Part shown: positions 1 to 12,105 of the stretch, piece by piece
How the letters are laid out: each line of letters opens with the position of its first letter
Numbering within the stretch: the first letter of the stretch is position 1
DNA from: Didymodactylos carnosus
Lineage: Eukaryota > Rotifera > Eurotatoria > Philodinida > Philodinidae
Reading direction: 5' to 3'
Assembly (NCBI GenBank): GCA_905250885.1
Contig: CAJNOQ010000067.1
Span: 19,987 to 83,986, forward strand
Length of the DNA: 64,000 bases
Made by a program: the position numbers and the translations under genes
Notes under the pieces: model-generated
Told to the model about the DNA's origin: nothing
Databases searched by the model: none
What the model saw: the letters and a program-made list of their open reading frames with translations, nothing else

Positions 1-208
1 ATAGTAGTCAGTTACTTTGATCATGGATTTTCTAAATTACAATAAAGCTGTTCACGCATCGGCACAAGATTTAACAAATAAAAAGCAATTTTGAGCAAAA
101 GACAGTTGAGATAATATTAATATTGCACACATAAACTTAAATATTGACGGTAGATATGAGTCTGTAGACATCGCGTTATTGTTGTCAACATTACATGATG
201 GAAATGCT
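1..208. other. flank downstream of the ERK gene
   Basis: AT-rich sequence 3' of the minus-strand MAP kinase stop codon. No gene, RNA or convincing polyadenylation signal was recognised on either strand. Confidence 0.4.
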
Positions 209-1823
<1,615 letters not shown>

Positions 1824-2885
1824 GATAATAAATTTTTATATACGAATCTTATCGCTATGACAATAGTACAACATTTAAAATGAAATCTAAAACAAAACAT
1901 TCAGATTTTTTTTTCTTTAAACTATTAAATGGTTTTACTAATTGAATGTTTTTCAAGCACAATATAGTGAAAACATGTCGGTTCTATAAGAATTTTTTGA
2001 GTAATTGAAATGTCCAATTTGTATCCAATATAAGACTAAAAGATTTTGATGCGTCATTAAGATCGTTCCAACAGCTATTATTGTCACAATATTGTATTCT
2101 CAACTTTTTATTTTCATTATAAGTATAAGATTGAGCAATCTTTAACACATTTGCTCAAAATAGTTTATTTTTTGTTGACAATATGTCTCTTACAATTAAC
2201 GAATATAACGATAGTATGAAACTATATACTAAAAATTAGACTTCAGGGCGTCTACCATCTTGTATTTTCAAATAAAAAAAAACAAAAGTTTACAGGATCT
2301 AACTATTTTCTTTTGTTTTCAACACATTATAGAATAATGGAATAGGAGAAATCTTCATTTTCTTACAATAAAACGGAAGAAACAACTCATTTTTTTTCTT
2401 TTTCACACAAGAAGAGGCGGAATTAGATAATTTTTCTAGACATTAATCAAGCAACACATAGGAGTTAAAGAGAAGACAGGTATATAGAAAGATGGAAACA
2501 TAACGAATAGAAAAAAATAGTATTTATACAAAACCACATTTTGACATTAATTAATAAAAATCACAGCTCAAATTATTTGAAAAATTTGACTAAAATAAGT
2601 TAACCTTTTTGTGAAAAACAACAAGTGAGAAACATTACTGTTTCTCTGTTATAGAAAGTTTATAAAAAGTCTGATAAGTGATGTATTCATAAATTTGACA
2701 TTACGTTATTAAAAAAACCAACGATAAATTACTATTCACAAATACGTGGGAATATATTTTAATAAAGTAAAGAAACGGAAGTACAAATCGTCATAGTTGT
2801 CACTTCTACGTTGAATACGCCAAAATGATTTTTTTGCTCAAAACATACGTACTACCACTTATTCTAAATTTAAGTCTGACTGACG
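1824..2885. other. intergenic, upstream of ERK
   Basis: AT-rich with homopolymer A/T runs; only short chance reading frames. It presumably holds the ERK promoter near 1824-2100, but no defined element was recognised. Confidence 0.4.
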
Positions 2886-3419
2886 TAAGAGTAAGTTTAT
2901 ATATAATGATTAACTAAAATAGAGTATAGGATACAAAATATTCAGACCTGTGCTTCAAATTTTTTATAAAGATAGATTTAACATAGAAAAATTAGTTCAA
3001 TTACTTTAATTCCCATCTGAGAAGATTCACACTGTTGACTATTCAATGATATTTCAGCTATTTTTATTTTCTAGTGGAAATAAAATTTCTCAGTGGGAAA
3101 AGATTTTTATTCTAAAAACCTCGACATTCGATTGACACTGAAAATATGAGCAGAAAAAGTTTACCTGTATTGTGAAATTAATATACGTTTCTTTCAAAAA
3201 ATTGCCTTTCTAATGAGAAATTTTATTTTTACCAGTAAACAAAAAAAACGGATATATCATGGAGTAGTCAACAGTGTGAATCTTCTCAGATGAGAATTAA
3301 AATAATTGAACTAATTCTTATCTATGTGCAAATCTATTTTATAGAATAGGTCTGAATTTCTGTATCCTATATATTCATTAATCATTATACACGAACTTAG
3401 TTACTCTTAGCAGCATGAC
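2886..3419. mobile_element. foldback (long inverted repeat) element
   Basis: Imperfect palindrome of about 534 bp. The left arm from TAAGAGTAA at 2886 pairs with TTACTCTTA ending at 3419, and pairing continues inward: AGAAGATTCACACTGTTGAC near 3020-3040 matches GTCAACAGTGTGAATCTTCT near 3268-3287. The centre lies near 3152. There is no coding capacity (the reading frames at 3433-3727 lie mostly outside it), so it looks like a non-autonomous foldback or MITE-like element. No convincing target-site duplication was seen. Arms differ at many positions, suggesting age. Confidence 0.75.
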
Positions 3420-4227
3420 ATTTAAGAAAAGACTAGTGGATTAAGTACATGTCCTTCAAAGTGATCTCTTTTATGAAGTAAAGATCTTTAAATATTTTGA
3501 GAAGTGAAAGTGCGGCATTCATGGACATAAATACGGCGAGAACGCGATGCTCCTTGCTTTTGAAAGCTTTGCTGCAAAGCGGTTTTCTTACCCTAACAAG
3601 GATCACGCAGCTTAAAAACAACAACTTTCCCATCAGAAAAATGTACAAAATTTTCTTCGTATCTCTTCCTCCGACTCTGAGGCGCAAGATACGCCTCTAT
3701 AAGCATCTCTTGAGATATATATGTTAAACTCAGACTAAAAATAATAGACATGTGTAATATCTTACTTCAGTATACACAAAGATCATATACAAATAGTAGG
3801 TGTCTTCTATTTATGAGTTGGTCTTATTTAGTAAATGCGAAAAGGGACCAGAAAGACAAAATCTATTATAAAAGTCTAACCATGATAAACTTGAAATAAT
3901 TGTTGTGATAGGTTGTCTTGATACGTATTCTTTTACAAACATACTGGCTAAGGTAAATTAAATTTGGATCATATTATTCGGGAAGAAAAAAAGAGAAAAA
4001 ACTCTACCTTTGTTAATAATGGAGTTGGTTAACATAAAATACTAAAGTTGATGATTAATTAATTTTATCGGTTCTACAGTCTGTATGTTTTTGCTATATA
4101 GTTCAATCTGAATGATCTTATATATGTATCAATAAGTAGTTTAGTCAGGACTCGAATTTCTTTTTTTTCTTCTTTTTTTTACTTTCTGCAACTTCTCGCT
4201 TACAATGACATGTCCAGCAACATTTGT

Positions 4228-4259
<32 letters not shown>

Positions 4260-7200
4260 CAGAGAGACAGAGACAGACAGAGAGAAAACGAGAGAGAAAG
4301 AAAGAACAAGGAACGAATAATAGTCGTTTTTACACTATAGCATAATTTTCGGAAATGATTTTAACAAATGGAGAGTTACACACATCTACATTATACAGAT
4401 CTATCTATATCAACGAAGAAAAAAGAATTCAGTAGTAACGTTAAACGATCTTGTAGTCTGACGTCAATTGTCGTGTGCTGAATAAGTAAAAAAGAAATAA
4501 AGAATGGAGGAAAAGTCTATTTGGGTAAAAAAAACAGTTGACGTTGTATTATACGGAGAAAAAAAATTTAGAATAGAAGAGCTATAAATATCGATTCTAT
4601 TTCAGGATTCTGTATAAAGTAGAGCGTAGTCTATATCAATTTGTTTGAGTTGAAGATAAATCATTAAATAGTAAAAAAAATAGAACAATATATTCATTAA
4701 AAATATCTATCAAGACATGATGTACATATTTTAGTGTATTTAATGTATCCATAACTTGGGCTTTTTTGGAATGTTTTTGATCGTAATATCAATGTTTTGT
4801 GTGGGTAGATCCAAATAACTTCTGAAAATGTCAAACTAGGAAGAAAATGAGAAAAATATACAAGACATAAAATATATTCACGCTGACAATTCCAAAAATA
4901 TCCAATGTTTTTACTAAATGTTAATAGGATACCACTAACAGACAATACTACACATAATATCAAACTATTTTTACAAGACACTTGATTATATACGCACATT
5001 CTTTTATATATATATATATATATTAACCAAGTTTAAAGATCGTCATATTTTTATGTTCATTATTGTATTTTCAATTATTTTTATATTTTTTTCATGGTGT
5101 ATAAATTGCAATAGTGTTGTTAAGTTCAATAATATTACAAAAAGATGTTAAACGTCACATCATTTTTATAAAATTAAATAGGCGTCGAAACACGTATCTC
5201 GCTAAAATATTCATCTGAAAATGTCTATACTATTTTAACTCTGAGCAAGTTGTTGTATATAGGATTTATTTTGATTACTGTTATATTACCTAACAAAAAA
5301 TGAATAACTTCCATGTTTGGTATCATTACCAAAAATTAGTAATTTATAATATTTATTTTTCCTATAAAATTTATATCAGTTTTATTATTATTCGAAAAAA
5401 AATAGTTTTTGTTTCTAATATACTCTATAATACTGTTCATTAAAAAAAAAAGACAAAATAAAGAATATATATATTTCCTTCCCACTGTTCGACCCGCTCC
5501 AGTAGTATTGATTGAAGCCATTCTTTTATTCATAATAAAAAAACAAAAAATGAAATAGAAATGCAAATGAGGATAGAAAATGGAATGATAGTTGAGAGTG
5601 AGTTACTTTTTAGATTGCTATGCACATAGATTGTTAAACATGCAGTAGACTAGTTATCCATAGATCTACTCGAGTGATTAAACGTAGCAATTTTATTTAC
5701 AATTATTATAAAAATTGATTTAATATTCATCTCAGGATTATGGGATAAAATGCAACAGTATTATACATCACATATGCAACGTCGAAGAAAGATGAACATC
5801 ATGCAAAATAATAATCGATCATACGTTATTTTATTTTTCTACTCATCAAATATTAACTTAACTGAATTAAGAAGAAAACAATTTTTTTTGCTGAGAATCT
5901 GGATTTAGACTTTATTTTCAACACGTCTTTTGACAATATGGAGAAAAAAAATCTGAAAAATACTAATGAGTTCATTTTTCAGAGAGTAAGCAATCAATAG
6001 CACGTTTTCTGAAGCCTTATCACGTAGTTTTGATTACTTCGATTATATTCTGCCTAAGAAAAAAAAACTATTTTTGAATCTCACAACGTTGTTTGACTAC
6101 CATTAATATATTGAGCAGTAAAATAATAGAAAAAACGTTGTGGAAGTACGGGGGAAAGGTATGCATCACAGCTGATTGACAATGTTGAACATTGAAATGA
6201 AATTATGAGAATTTCCTGTTCTATGTAACTAATAATTTAGAATCGTTTAACATGACTAAAAAAAACGTTCAATATCTATTATAAACCTACGGATATCTAC
6301 AAAAATTATGCAAAAATGTTATGCTTCACTCTTACTGAACGTAATAAGATAATATTAAATTATAAAGATTATCAGTATATGAAATGGCGAGAACGTAAAG
6401 CTCATAATGAACAGTATTGTTGTAGTAAAACTGATACAAGATAACAATATAACAAAACGAAAAGGTCCTATCTGAAAGGCAAATGCATGCAGATTTTTTG
6501 AAATATTATTTTGGCATACATAGTGCCAGGGAAACTTGAGTAGACGTGAGTAGGATAGCCCCAGTTCGATGGGGATACGGTACTGAGATCAACTGAAAAG
6601 TTTTTGGTACTGATCAGCCGACTTCTCAAGATTTTTAGTCAGAAAATTACGTTTTTCCCGAAATATCTTCTTTATTTTACAGACAATTTTTTAAAAACAG
6701 AACGTTCTTTTTCGTTTTAATACCTATTTAATTGCCTCACTGTCTACACTTTTGTATTACAAACGATCTATGTAACTTGAGCACAAGGATGAATTATCTT
6801 TTAAGATTTCTAATTGGCTTTTAATCAGTTTTATGAAAAAAAGCATTTCGCTTGTATTTCGATGACGAAAATTGTTTGATATTGTGGTCGGAACCTGAAA
6901 AAACGCATGGTCACGCCAACGTCTACTTGAGAAAGCGATGAAATTATTAGAGCAAAGATGGAACTACAGAGAAAAAAGCCATTCACGTGAAGAAAACATT
7001 TCTAAAAAGTCAGGAATTTCCGAAAAACCAGAGGTTTTCCGAATTTGCGAAAAAAACAGAAAAGTCACAAAGAACCTTATCCCTGCGTTTTAACGACAAA
7101 CTTAGTGTGTTATCAAAATCAAGACTTTCGTTCATATTGTTGTCAATTTCTTATGTTGGATATACGTTTTCTGCGTTTGGTCGGTTGTTGATAAAATAAC

Positions 7201-8027
7201 GAAGTGGATTTCTTTTTATTGATTTTAATAGCGCAAATGAAACGATATTGTAAATAATTGTTTGTAAGCCTTTTGTAAATGAAACTTACCGAGCCGATAC
7301 ACAGGTAAAAAACAACTGACATTTAATAGGACATGAATAGCTTATAAATGAAATGGCTAACAACAGGGTTATAATAGGCTTTTAATTGTGAAAAATGTTC
7401 AGTTAACAGGCACCATTTATTGTTCTTCATCTGACCTTTAATGATAGCCTAATATAACTCACCCTTTTGTTTCGCTGATCTCCCTACTATATATCTCACG
7501 TTGTTTTCCCATAGAAAACGTAGACTTTTGTTCTTCCTCGACTACATAATTCATCGAAACTTGTGTTGAGGAAACAGCTACTAGTTCTAGGTATGGTACC
7601 AGTGATGGCACCGATCACATCTAGTCAACCGAAAATGTTCAAAAATTTGAAAAGTCATTTATTTCATGGTGGTGGTCAGAAAGAAATTAGTCATGATCAG
7701 CAGTCGGATCTTTGGCCATAAACAGCCAATAATTACCCCAAAATGGCCATTAAACGATCACTCTTAAATGCTTGTTTTCAACCTGTTTCTTGGCCGTTAA
7801 AAAGATGACACTTTTAGGCATTAATACGTTCCCAGTTATAATGCCGAAAAATGGTCAAAAAACGGTGTTAATTAGCTAAAAAGTGTCATTTAAGACACAT
7901 TTTGTGAATGGTTAATAGACAATAAATTACACCATTTTCAACGTCCTGGATACGTTGCAAAAGATGAAAGCTTTTTCCTAATATGTTTTCTATCGTCAAG
8001 TTTACGTTTTTCTTCACCTATAAACTT
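3420..8027. other. gene-poor intergenic stretch
   Basis: No gene recognised. Holds the GA microsatellite listed separately, a short TA run near 5005-5023, and a patch at about 7690-7900 with inverted short words (TTGGCCAT/ATGGCCA; GACACTTTT/AAAAGTGTC). Open frames on either strand are below 100 residues, low in complexity and resemble no family known to me. Confidence 0.4.
4226..4305. repeat. (GA)n-rich microsatellite
   Basis: A pure GA run opens the tract, then decays into GAGACAGA variants and ends in GAGAGAAAGAAAG. Simple-sequence repeat; strand-asymmetric purine tract. Confidence 0.95.
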
Positions 8028-8220
8028 TCTTATTTCTATAAACTGTTGTATTTTATATAGAAAAATAAAAGAAAAATTGTCTCACCGTCGTTTTTACTAA
8101 TATTTTTTCTTTTCGTCGTTCCTATACCCATAGTATTGAACAACTGCACTACTGCAAGCCGGTTCGAGACTGTACTGCTTTGCGAGATAAGCGCGAGATA
8201 AGCGCCACCGAGCCTGTTTG
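8028..8220 (-). mobile_element. tRNA-derived SINE, copy 1
   Basis: Read on the minus strand, the head contains an A-box-like GGCTCGGTGGCGC and a B-box-like AGTCTCGAACCGG, followed by an unrelated body that ends in a stretch containing AATACAACAGTTTAT. A second diverged copy at 44101-44271 on the plus strand shares the body (GTTGTTCAATACTATG, TATTAGTAAAAACGACG, GAGACAATTTTT, ATAAAATACAACAGTTTATA). This copy also carries a small internal tandem duplication of GCGCTTATCTC between the boxes. Two dispersed copies with a tRNA-like head and shared tail are the hallmark of a SINE. The tRNA of origin and the LINE partner are not identified. Confidence 0.7.
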
Positions 8221-9529
8221 AGAGAAAAGGAGAACAGAAATGCACGAGAAGTAAGATCCGAGTATTATTTCGCCTACTTTGCTTAGGTAAGTGGAGAAAA
8301 TGAACTAAAGATTCAGAAAACTAGGATATGGGCGGAACAAAAATCGCTTGCTCAAACTCAGACTTGATACTATTGATTATCTATATTTTAATTTTGAAAC
8401 TGTGCTCCAAAATCAAAGCAGAAGCGAGCCACTTCACAAAATAATTAATTTCAAAGACTTTCTTCTGACTGCGAACAGAATTTGGTGAATAGTTCCTCTG
8501 ATGAGCAGCATAACAGTAGCACTTCAGAATGTCCATCTTCTTTCTGTAAAACGTAACCAAAAAAATGCAGCAATCGGCGATCTATCAAGACGTGCCGGAC
8601 AACGGTTCTCCCGTTTATTATTCCGGTAAAAGTGTGAAAGATTTCTCACACTTACATACAGCAGAAAATGCTGTAGAATGCAAAAAGAAAAAACATGGAC
8701 TACAGGAAAACCATGGCACAGTGTGCATTTTTCGCATTGCAGGCGAACATGTAACTTTTGGCCCTTCTTTTGCTCAGAGGTGATTGTATACCTCTCCGAA
8801 AATCACCTTTAAGAAAATAAAGCAGTTTTGGAAAAAAACTTTTCGACGAAAAACACCTGAGGCAGACCCTTGCCCACATTTCTTCGAGAAATTTTATTGG
8901 TTAGAAAATATGATGTGTCATACATCTTCCGACGCAGTTTCACGTGCTGGTTCCGAATATGCCATTGGTTTTGAATAGACATGCTTTGGAGTCGGAAAAA
9001 GAGGAATTTAGCTGCAGAATCAAGGTTTTTGGAAACTTTTTGGAAAACCTGTCATACGGTTCAGGAGCGTTTTCGCTAATTTTCGCTAACAGTGGTGATA
9101 GAGGGTACGTAAGAGAATATTCTGTCAAAGTTTGAACTGGTTTGGCTTTGTACTAAGGGGCGCGTGTTCATTTTACTAAACAAAGTCGTTGGGAAAACCT
9201 CTTCAAAAAACTTTATATTTTTCTGAAACGTTGTCAATGCAGATTATGAAAATTTTTTATGAATACGAATAAATAGCAGACGGTGTGTAGATTCAGAATA
9301 TGTGTCACTTTTGCCTAACGATTCGTTCACTTTTGTGAAAAATGAAGTTTACAAATAATGGCAGTGTTTTCTAGACTAATTTTTGGTCAGCTGATTTTTT
9401 CACAATAATTAAGTTAAGTATCAAGATTTTTTATGCCACCGAATAGAGCATGTCTTGAAGTTTATTCAGCACTAATTGAAAAAACTCCACCTTCGTTTTT
9501 ACCTAATATCCACCTGGATACACATCGTG

Positions 9530-9785
9530 CGTGGGTTTTACGTCATGATCATGTTGTCGTTCAACATGACGTAATATGACGTAAAAACATGACGTAAAAC
9601 ATGTCCTTATTGTCGGTTATAATGACAGTGAACTGTAAAAAACTAATTATAACACAACTTTTATTAAAATGTTTTTGACGGTTAATAACCGTTCTAACCT
9701 GACCCCTTTTACAACCAAACGGTTAAAACGTCAAGTCGACCTGGAGTTTTAACCGTTAGGTTGGAAAAAACGTCGGGTTAGATCA
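9530..9785. repeat. palindromic keyword island (TTACGTCATG / TAACCGTTA)
   Basis: Two abutting patches. About 9535-9605 reiterates CATGACGTAA and its complement TTACGTCATG at least five times; about 9668-9778 reiterates GGTTAA/AACCGTT and AACCTGAC in both orientations. No coding capacity. Same architecture as the other islands in this window but with its own words. Confidence 0.6.
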
Positions 9786-11893
9786 AAACCTGCGTTTTTT
9801 TCAGTATGTAGTGAGCGAAAAAAAGCGACATTTCTTTCATCTTATTGGTTAGTTTTAAGTACTGACAAATGATGTAAGCGAAAGAAGTTTTTAGTTCATT
9901 CCGTACTGATGCACGCCTGCGTGTCTGTGCTGAAGATAATATCGATAATAGATATAATGAATAAAAAAGATTTGGGCTATTTCCAAGGTCAAAAATAAGT
10001 GGAAAATGCATATCCTTTGATTAATTGAAGAAACTGTTTTGTTTCCATTATGCCTCGGATAACTTTATTTTTATTGACTTTGCACTACCACTTACAGGAA
10101 TTATATTTTACATTTTTTCTAACGTTCGACTCCTATTTGCGACTCAGTTAATCCTCCTGTTTTCAAGTCTGCAGCTTCATAGATAAATAAAGAATAGAGC
10201 TTATTGGCAAATGTCTAACTACATAATGAATTATGAGGGAGTACTAATCTGAGTTGTAGAATTTCGATATTAAGGTTAATATCTAATATCATAATACTTT
10301 TAATCATGTTGCAAATATCTACTAATACGAAAAAGTTCGTGGTCGACTAAGAACACACTCACATTTAAGTGAGATGAACACGTGACACAGTTAAGTCGGA
10401 TGAAGCTCGTTTAGTCATTGTTTTTTAGGCATCTAACCTCTGATCGTTCTTTACGCACCGGTGATTATGATTTAGCATGCATGTCAGAGACTATGTGAGA
10501 AGTTTTGCAGGTGTTTATACAAATAAGACAACGCAGTTTGTTGTTTGTTGGACCGTTACCAAAATCCTATAATATAGGCAATTGATTGTTCCGCTATATG
10601 AAAAATGGAAAGAAGTCAAACATAAGACTCCTAGAACGAACTTGATATGAAAAAATATTAGAAAAAGGAAAAATGCACTTTTGACACTATTTATTAAGTT
10701 TAAGAAGTCATCAGAGATCAGGAGAATGTTGGACTACTAAATACTTTCAGTGATTCAAAGAAAGAGATCCCTCCATAATAGAAAAAAACATTTTGTTTCA
10801 TATCGAAGAAAGAATGAAATGCACGAAATATGTGATAGCGTGTTCTCTAAAAGACAACGATAGTAGTTCTTACAATACACAGTGAAAAAGTCTTTGGCAA
10901 TAGAAATATAAACTACCAGTATCTAGAATAAGAACTAATAAACTTTCTGTTTTTAGATTAATGTTTGAGAAATGGATAATGTAGGGAAATTATGTGACGT
11001 TCTGGACGTCGACAATCAAACGATTTATCATAATATTCCGTTTTAATGGATTGTCCATATATTCAAACGTCGCAAGTTTGTCGAAAAATGAAGATTTTGA
11101 ATTTAAAAAGCCATCATCGGATATATAAACTAGCAAAAAATCATTGCTTTATTAACCCAATGATAAACGTTACCCAAGAAACGATGATATTTACAGATAA
11201 ATTCGAAAATTAAGTGGAAAAACATATATAGACTCGGCTGGAGACCGAATATGTGTGTCTGATTTAGGCAAACATGCATAGCAAGCAAATACGCGTTGCT
11301 TATGGTTTACTCTAGACACTACCAAAACAAATTTTAATTATGGAAAAAAATTCGAGAATGTCCAGTTGTCATGCCATAACAAAATTGATGATATTCAATA
11401 TTGAAAACAGGAAAATATGTCCTATCACTTTTCAAGAATGAAATATCCTCAAGCAATGAATTTGATGAACCGCAACACCATCTTCTACAAAGTAAACGAT
11501 ACTATTGCGAGTTTCTTTTACTTTGATTTGTTTGTTGTTACTAAGATACTTTTCTCTTAGCCAGAAGAAATGATACACAGTTGTTATTTTTTGCTTTTCC
11601 TATCAGCGAGAAGAAGTTTTCTCCTTTTTTCCTTGAGAAAACCAGCTGAAATAAGTTGATTTTAGTTTACTTTTCTCTTTTGCTATGTCATAACAACCTT
11701 TTTCTGACCGTTATGAACTGTTGTAAAAGTTCCTGCATCGATCAGCGCAACGAATATGTTTTCATCTGCATCTGTGTTTTGTTAAATGTATTTGTTCAGC
11801 ATATAAATTGTTGTAGAGGATTTTCTTTTCTACACCATAGAACGTGAAATTGTGCCATCGTTGTGCAATAACATCAATGAAACGAACGACTAA

Positions 11894-11901
11894 TATAAAT
11901 A
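11894..11901 (+). promoter_or_regulatory. candidate TATA box of the chimeric gene
   Basis: TATAAATA lies about 205 bases upstream of the ATG at 12106, leaving room for a short leader and a 5' UTR intron. In AT-rich DNA such words also occur by chance, so this is a weak call. Confidence 0.25.
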
Positions 11902-12105
11902 CGAGTGTATTTCAACATATTTACTAATCGCGTTCTCTTCGAGATAACGTCACTTTCTCTTCTTATTACCTTTCAATATTCGACATTTAGTTGTTTTTTA
12001 TTTTATTTGTTAGCAAGTTGTCATTTTCAAACATATTGGCAAATAAAAGTCATTCTCGCAGCCAACTCTTACATTTAAAACTATACATTTTCTTTTTGTT
12101 TAGAG

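Larger units (their letters stand above)
8221..12105. other. intergenic stretch with possible decayed element
   Basis: From 8565 to 8978 one plus-strand frame is open except for a single TGA at 8781-8783, in less AT-rich sequence than the surroundings; the conceptual protein (Lys/Phe/Ser-rich) matches no family I recognise, so it may be a decayed transposon gene or chance. A palindrome-rich island at 9530-9785 is listed separately. 9790-11880 shows nothing recognisable. The last 200 bases are the upstream region of the chimeric gene at 12106. Confidence 0.35.

Noticed and set aside
8160-8215. Functional tRNA gene around GGTTCGAGAC
   Set aside because: No acceptor stem or anticodon arm can be paired; it fits the degenerate head of a SINE with a second dispersed copy.
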